Assembly (NCBI GenBank): GCA_025964635.1
Contig: JAOPYP010000731.1
Coordinates: 1 to 16,206, forward strand
DNA length: 16,206 nt
Source of the DNA: Actinomycetes bacterium
Lineage (GTDB): Bacteria; Actinomycetota; Actinomycetes; Streptosporangiales; Streptosporangiaceae
Direction of reading: 5' to 3'
Part shown: positions 12,624 through 16,206 of the stretch, in pieces
Position numbering within the stretch: position 1 is the stretch's first letter
Layout: every line of letters begins with the position of its first letter
Notes under the pieces: model-generated
What the model was told of the DNA's origin: nothing
Seen by the model: only the letters and a program-made list of their open reading frames with translations
Databases searched by the model: none
Program-made: the position numbers and the translations under genes

Positions 12624-13967
12624 TCACCGGCCCGGCGGGCTCCCGGTGACCTCGGCCAGACGGTGGGCGATGAACTCACGTTCGGGCTGGTTAGCGGTGA
12701 GTTCGAGGGCGCGGCGGTAGGCCTGCGCCGCCTCCTCCGTCCGGCCGAGCCGGCGCAGCAGGTCCGCCTGGGCGGCGGGCAGGTACCGGTAGCCGGCCAG
12801 GCGGTCGTCCCGTTCGAGGTGCGCGAGCGCGGCAAGGCCGGCCTCGGGCCCCTCGGCCATGGCCAGTGCGACGGCCCGGTTGAGCGCCACCACGGGCGAG
12901 GTCCAGGCCCGCGCGAGCAGGTCGTACAGACCCAGGATCTGCCGCCAGTCAGTGTCGCCGTACGCCGGGGCCTGCGCGTGCACGGCCGCGATCGCGGCCT
13001 GGAGCGCGAACCGGCCCGGGCGGCCGCCCCGCAGCGCCGCCCGCACCAGCGCGGTTCCCTCGTCGATGGCGGCCCGGTCCCACCGCGAGCGGTCCTGTTC
13101 CTCCAGGAGCAGCAGCCGGCCGTCCGGTGCGCACCGGGTCGCCCGCCGGGCGTCGGTCAGCAGGAGCAGCGCCAGCAGGCCGCGGATCTCGGGCTCGTCC
13201 GGCATCAGCAGGCAGAGCATCCGGGCCAGGCCGATCGCGCGGTCCACCAGGTCGTCCCGGACCAGATGGCCGCCGCCCGGCGCGGTGTGGCCCGTCGTGT
13301 ACAGCAGGTGCACCACGGTCAGGACGGCGTCCAGCCGGTCCGGCAGTTCCGGGGCGGCCGGCACCCGGTACGCGATGCGGGCGCCGGAGATCTTCTTCTT
13401 GGCCCGGGTGACCCGGGCGGCCATGGTCGGCTCGGAAACCAGGAAGGCCTGCGCGATCTCGGCCGTGGACAGACCGCACACCAGCCGAAGCGTGAGCGCG
13501 ACCTGCGCCTCCCGGGCCAGCGCCGGGTGACAGCACGTGAAGATCAGCCGCAGCCGGTCGTCGGGGATCATGACGCCGCCCTCCCCCGCCCCCGCCGGGT
13601 CACCTGGCTGGTGCGGCGCTGCCTCGTCCGGCTCCACCAGGAGCGGCAGCTTCCGGCGCAGGGTGGTGTCACGGCGGAGCACGTCGATGGCGCGGTGCCG
13701 CGCCGCCGTGGTCAGCCAGGCCCCGGGATTACGCGGCACCCCCTGCCTCGACCAGGCCTCCAGCGCCGACACGTAGGCGTCCTGCACGCACTCCTCAGCC
13801 AGGTCCAGGTCGCCGGCGACGCGCGCCGTCGCGGCGAGCACGAACGCCCACTCGCGACGGTGCGCGTCCGCCACGGCGTCAGCTGCTGTAGGGCGGTCCT
13901 TCCCGGCCCCCGATCCGGTGCCGGGCCCGGTCTCGGCGGGAAGGCCGCTCGCGGTAGACCTGGTCAC
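12624..13967 (-). CDS. ECF42-type RNA polymerase sigma factor with C-terminal TPR-like domain
   Basis: This 447-aa protein is an extracytoplasmic-function sigma factor that redirects RNA polymerase. Region sigma2 lies at about 36-105 (AEECVQDAYVSALEAW, GAWLTTAARHRAIDVLRR) and sigma4 at about 138-195 (CGLSTAEIAQAFLVSEPTMAARVTRAKKKI). A long C-terminal extension has the conserved DGRLLLLEEQDRSRWD at 282-297 and TPR-like helices at about 355-435. This layout is the ECF42 group, which is genetically linked to DGPF/YCII proteins rather than to an anti-sigma factor; exactly that partner lies upstream. GTG 13967 overlaps the partner's stop by 4 bp (GTGA) and has only a weak ribosome binding site, so coupled translation is likely. 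The first 30 residues are low complexity, and a later start near Val32 is possible. The activating signal is unknown. Confidence 0.9.
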   Translation of the reverse strand: MTRSTASGLPAETGPGTGSGAGKDRPTAADAVADAHRREWAFVLAATARVAGDLDLAEECVQDAYVSALEAWSRQGVPRNPGAWLTTAARHRAIDVLRRDTTLRRKLPLLVEPDEAAPHQPGDPAGAGEGGVMIPDDRLRLIFTCCHPALAREAQVALTLRLVCGLSTAEIAQAFLVSEPTMAARVTRAKKKISGARIAYRVPAAPELPDRLDAVLTVVHLLYTTGHTAPGGGHLVRDDLVDRAIGLARMLCLLMPDEPEIRGLLALLLLTDARRATRCAPDGRLLLLEEQDRSRWDRAAIDEGTALVRAALRGGRPGRFALQAAIAAVHAQAPAYGDTDWRQILGLYDLLARAWTSPVVALNRAVALAMAEGPEAGLAALAHLERDDRLAGYRYLPAAQADLLRRLGRTEEAAQAYRRALELTANQPEREFIAHRLAEVTGSPPGR

Positions 13968-14311
13968 ATGCCGTCGAAGGCCATGATCGGCCGGACCTCG
14001 ACGCCGCCGAAGCCCGCCGGGCAGAGCTTGGCGATCTCGAGCGCGTGGTCCAGGTCGCGGGCCTCGACCAGGTAGTAACCGCCCAGGGCCTCCTTGGTCT
14101 CGGCGAACGGGCCATCGGTCACCACGTCGTTGCGGATGGACGTGGCGGTGCTGGTGGGCTGCAGAGCCCGTCCCGAGACGATCGACCCGCCGGTCTCCTC
14201 CACCTGCTTGGCGAACCGGTTGTGGGCCTCCATGACCTGCTGCAGCACGTCGGGCGTGGCGGTGGCGTAACTGCTCTCGTCCTCGTTGATGAGGATCAGG
14301 TACTCAGCCAT
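13964..14311 (-). CDS. YCII-related DGPF-domain protein
   Basis: This 115-aa small cytoplasmic protein starts MAEYLILINEDES and has the DGPF motif at 66-69 followed by ETKEALGGYYLVEA, which defines the DGPF/YCII-related family (a dimeric alpha-beta barrel like YciI). Members are the usual genetic partners of ECF42 sigma factors. Their biochemical role is not settled, and studies of one ECF42 suggested they are targets rather than regulators. ATG 14311 is preceded by AAGGAGAT about 7 nt upstream. The gene overlaps the sigma gene by 4 bp and lies directly downstream of a promoter-like site at 14355-14380, so both are probably autoregulated. Confidence 0.92.
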   Translation of the reverse strand: MAEYLILINEDESSYATATPDVLQQVMEAHNRFAKQVEETGGSIVSGRALQPTSTATSIRNDVVTDGPFAETKEALGGYYLVEARDLDHALEIAKLCPAGFGGVEVRPIMAFDGM

Positions 14312-14354
14312 GACTGCATCTCCTTGAGATTCTCGATTCGTCCGTCACCTGTCC

Positions 14355-14380
14355 GACGAACGCCCCCCGCGACATCGACA
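14355..14380 (-). promoter_or_regulatory. Candidate ECF42-dependent promoter of the DGPF-sigma operon
   Basis: On the minus strand TGTCGA (14380-14375) is followed after 16 nt by CGTC (14358-14355). From memory, the ECF42 target reported in Streptomyces is TGTCGA at -35 with CGA/TC at -10; this is an exact match with suitable spacing. Transcription would start near 14348, giving a leader of about 35-40 nt before the DGPF gene. Confidence 0.65.
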
Positions 14381-14460
14381 GCCTGCGCGCGAGTTCTTCC
14401 GTTGATTATGGGTGACCGCCGGTCAACGGTCAGCAGTCACGGCCGGGACCAGCCGGAGCG

Positions 14461-14484
14461 GGCCCCGGAGTGGCCCCCGGGGCC
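14461..14484 (-). terminator. Candidate hairpin terminator after rpe
   Basis: GGCCCCGG at 14461-14468 and CCGGGGCC at 14477-14484 form a perfect 8-bp stem with an 8-nt loop, 20 bp beyond the rpe stop. There is no U-run. Its place between rpe and the next promoter on the same strand fits a terminator, but the GC richness makes chance hairpins common. Confidence 0.3.
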
Positions 14485-14504
14485 GGGGTGACCCGGGCAG
14501 GTGG

Positions 14505-15221
14505 TCAGCTGGGCCAGGGAGCGCGGGCGGTGGCCTGCTCAGCCTGGGCGCGGAGGGACTGGACCGCGGCGGCGGGGTCGTCGGCGTGGTAGACCGCGGA
14601 GCCGGCCACGAAGACGTCCGCGCCCGCCTCCGCGCAGCGCTCGATGGTCTTCTCGCTCACTCCGCCGTCCACCTGGAGCCATACCTCGCCGCCGTGCCGG
14701 GTCACCAGATCACGGGCCCGGCGCAGCTTGGGCAGGACCAGGTCCAGGAAGGGCTGGCCGCCGAATCCCGGCTCCACGGTCATCAGCAGCATCATGTCGA
14801 TCTCGGGCAGCAGGTCGGCGTACGGCTCGACCGGGGTCGCCGGGTTGAGCGCGAGGCCGGCCCGGGACCCGGCGGACCTGATCATCCGGAGGGTCCGCAC
14901 CGGTGAGGAGGCCGCCTCGGCGTGGATCGTGACGTTCCGGGCGCCGGCCTCGGCGTACGCCGGGGCCCAGCGGTCGGGTTCCTCGATCATCAGGTGGCAG
15001 TCGATCGGCAGGCCCGCGTGCTTGAGCAGGGACTCGACCACCGGCAGGCCGAGGGTGAGGTTGGGCACGAAGTGGTTGTCCATGACGTCCACGTGCAGCC
15101 AGTCGGCCGCACCGGTGACCGCGGCCGCTTCGTCCGCGAGCCGGGCGAAGTCGGCGGACAGGATGCTGGGTGCCATCTGGACGGCCATGGGGCCGAGTGT
15201 AGGACCCGGTGCCGCATCCAT
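14505..15221 (-). CDS. rpe: Ribulose-phosphate 3-epimerase
   Basis: Rpe interconverts ribulose 5-phosphate and xylulose 5-phosphate in the pentose phosphate pathway; ribulose 5-phosphate is also the RibB substrate. The 238-aa TIM-barrel protein shows APSILSADF (Ser19), HVDVMDNHFVPN with metal ligands His43 and Asp45, CHLMIEEP with His76, VEPGFGGQPF, and VDGGV with the catalytic Asp184. ATG 15221 is supported by GGAGG 8 nt upstream. It adds about 15 residues before the usual MAPSIL beginning, while the inner ATGs at 15188 and 15176 lack a ribosome binding site. In many actinobacteria rpe lies next to the riboflavin genes; here the DGPF-sigma pair stands between. Confidence 0.96.
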   Translation of the reverse strand: MDAAPGPTLGPMAVQMAPSILSADFARLADEAAAVTGAADWLHVDVMDNHFVPNLTLGLPVVESLLKHAGLPIDCHLMIEEPDRWAPAYAEAGARNVTIHAEAASSPVRTLRMIRSAGSRAGLALNPATPVEPYADLLPEIDMMLLMTVEPGFGGQPFLDLVLPKLRRARDLVTRHGGEVWLQVDGGVSEKTIERCAEAGADVFVAGSAVYHADDPAAAVQSLRAQAEQATARAPWPS

Positions 15222-15229
15222 GCGGGGGA

Positions 15230-15234
15230 CCTCC
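15230..15234 (-). promoter_or_regulatory. Ribosome binding site fixing the long rpe start
   Basis: GGAGG on the minus strand lies 8 nt before ATG 15221. The two inner ATGs that would give the usual shorter N-terminus have no such site. Confidence 0.7.
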
Positions 15235-15250
15235 GCGGTGAGCCCGGACT

Positions 15251-15308
15251 CCCCCCGTGCGGGGCCCCGGCCGGGGCCGGGCCCGGGGCCGGCGATCCGG
15301 GCCCGGGT
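15251..15308. repeat. GC-only palindrome block between rpe and the DUF2786 gene
   Basis: This stretch is almost purely G and C and contains a perfect 16-bp palindrome, GGCCCCGGCCGGGGCC at 15263-15278, and related overlapping GGGCCC units up to 15308. It lies between two divergent genes and could form cruciforms or hairpins. No defined function can be assigned. Confidence 0.5.
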
Positions 15309-15406
15309 GGCAGCCGGGCGCAGGTAAGGTGCGCCAGGGACAGCACCCCGGCAAAATGTCGCAGCGTCCGGATACCGTTCGAAACTGTCTTCGATGTGTT
15401 CCGGAC

Positions 15407-15412
15407 AGGAGG
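15407..15412 (+). promoter_or_regulatory. Ribosome binding site fixing the DUF2786 gene start
   Basis: AGGAGG lies 8 nt before GTG 15421 and argues against an earlier in-frame start at 15394, which lies upstream of it. Confidence 0.8.
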
Positions 15413-15420
15413 CAACTTCC

Positions 15421-16206
15421 GTGAATTCTCAGGCAGCGAGTACTGGCCCGGCGGGGGGCCCGGCATCGGGATCCGAGGCCGCCGCCGCCCTGCTCGGTCG
15501 CGTGCGCAAGCTGCTCACCAAGGCCGAGGCCGACGGCGTGACCGCGGCCGAGGCGGAGGCGCTGACGGCCAAGGCGGCCGAGCTGATGGCGAAGTACGGC
15601 ATCGACCGGGCCCTGCTCGCCGCGCGCCGTCCGGAGACCGATCACCCGGCCGACCGGAAGGTTGACGTCGACAACCCGTGGGCCCGGGTGCAGGCCCATC
15701 TGCTCTGCGGCCTGGCCTCGGCGTTGCGGTGCCAGTGCGTGCTGCTCCCCCGGCCGGACCCGGGGACCCGCATCCACATCTTCGGGTTCGCCTCGGACAT
15801 CGAGCGCACCGACGTGCTCTACACGTCGCTGCTGCTGCAGATGTGGCAGGGCCTGACGGGGGCCCAGGTCCCCGGCTGGAGCCGCAGCCCGCGGGCGTGG
15901 CGCCGCAGCTGGCTGCTCGGCTTCATCTCGGCCGTGGTCTCCCGGGTCCGCACCGCCGAGCAGGCGGCCACCTCACAGGCCACCTCCCCCGCGGCCGTGG
16001 AAGGCGAGCGGATGACGCTGGTCCTGGCCGACCGGCGGCATGTCATCATGCAGAACATCGAGCACGCGTACCCGGTCACCCGCACCACGCAGATGACCTA
16101 CTCCGGCAGCGGCTACGGGGCCGGGTACACCGAGGGCCAGCGGGCCGACATCGGCTCGGCCCGGCTGCGCAGGAGAACCGGGCGCTCGCTCACCAGCGCC
16201 AGCTGA
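15421..16206 (+). CDS. DUF2786-domain protein of unknown function
   Basis: This 261-aa protein has an N-terminal DUF2786 domain at about 25-63 (LLGRVRKLLTKAEADG, then AEALTAKAAELMAKYGID), a short helical module found in phage, plasmid and actinobacterial proteins. The C-terminal part contains FGFASDIERTDVLYTSLLLQM at 121-141 and a Gly-rich GYGAGYTEGQRADIG at 231-245. Similar endings recur in relatives, but no catalytic residues can be recognised. No signal peptide or membrane segment is seen. GTG 15421 follows AGGAGG by 8 nt; an earlier frame start at 15394 lacks one. The gene is divergent from rpe, and its stop codon is the last three bases of the window, so nothing is known of its downstream neighbour. 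Function is unknown. Confidence 0.85.
   Translation: MNSQAASTGPAGGPASGSEAAAALLGRVRKLLTKAEADGVTAAEAEALTAKAAELMAKYGIDRALLAARRPETDHPADRKVDVDNPWARVQAHLLCGLASALRCQCVLLPRPDPGTRIHIFGFASDIERTDVLYTSLLLQMWQGLTGAQVPGWSRSPRAWRRSWLLGFISAVVSRVRTAEQAATSQATSPAAVEGERMTLVLADRRHVIMQNIEHAYPVTRTTQMTYSGSGYGAGYTEGQRADIGSARLRRRTGRSLTSAS

Noticed and set aside
12561..14075. 504-codon plus-strand frame opposite the sigma factor
   Set aside because: It is a shadow of the ECF42 gene; the minus-strand protein has clear sigma2 and sigma4 regions.

Overview
The window is very GC-rich, with dense GC-ending codons, frequent GTG/TTG starts and strong GGAGG-type ribosome binding sites. An iron box of the IdeR/DmdR type, an FMN riboswitch and an ECF42-type sigma factor point to a high-GC actinomycete; I would not name a genus. 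It is mostly chromosomal core metabolism. I see no tRNA, rRNA, CRISPR array, transposase, integrase or phage gene.

Region 1 (1-2642): a minus-strand polyprenyl diphosphate synthase runs off the left edge. It is divergent from a plus-strand aldose 1-epimerase-like gene across a 566-bp non-coding stretch that holds a perfect 13-bp inverted repeat. Region 2 (2640-4383): a minus-strand pair, xdhC then a MobA/MocA-like nucleotidyltransferase, converges on the epimerase across an unusual G-run array. The pair looks like molybdenum-cofactor maturation for a molybdo-hydroxylase not present here. Region 3 (4384-8643): a complete ferric-iron ABC importer operon, fbpA-fbpB-fbpC, sits behind a 17/19 match to the actinobacterial iron box. 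The binding protein keeps all four ferric ligands known from FbpA.

Region 4 (8683-12532, minus strand): FMN riboswitch, ribE, ribBA, ribH, hisG. Riboflavin synthase, the bifunctional DHBP synthase/GTP cyclohydrolase II and lumazine synthase are all present. ribD is absent from the cluster, and hisE is absent from its frequent place before hisG. Two intercistronic RNA structures stand out: a nested inverted repeat between ribBA and ribH, and a hairpin plus U-run between ribH and hisG.

Region 5 (12624-14380, minus strand): a YCII/DGPF-family protein translationally coupled to an ECF42 sigma factor, behind a matching candidate autoregulated promoter. This module lies between rpe (14505-15221, minus) and the riboflavin cluster. 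Region 6 (15421-16206, plus): a DUF2786-domain protein of unknown function, ending exactly at the window edge.

I found no clearly new multi-gene system. The best leads are regulatory: the ribBA/ribH nested repeat, the FMN expression platform with a two-codon start-stop ORF, the ECF42 promoter, and the heptad G-run array between convergent genes.
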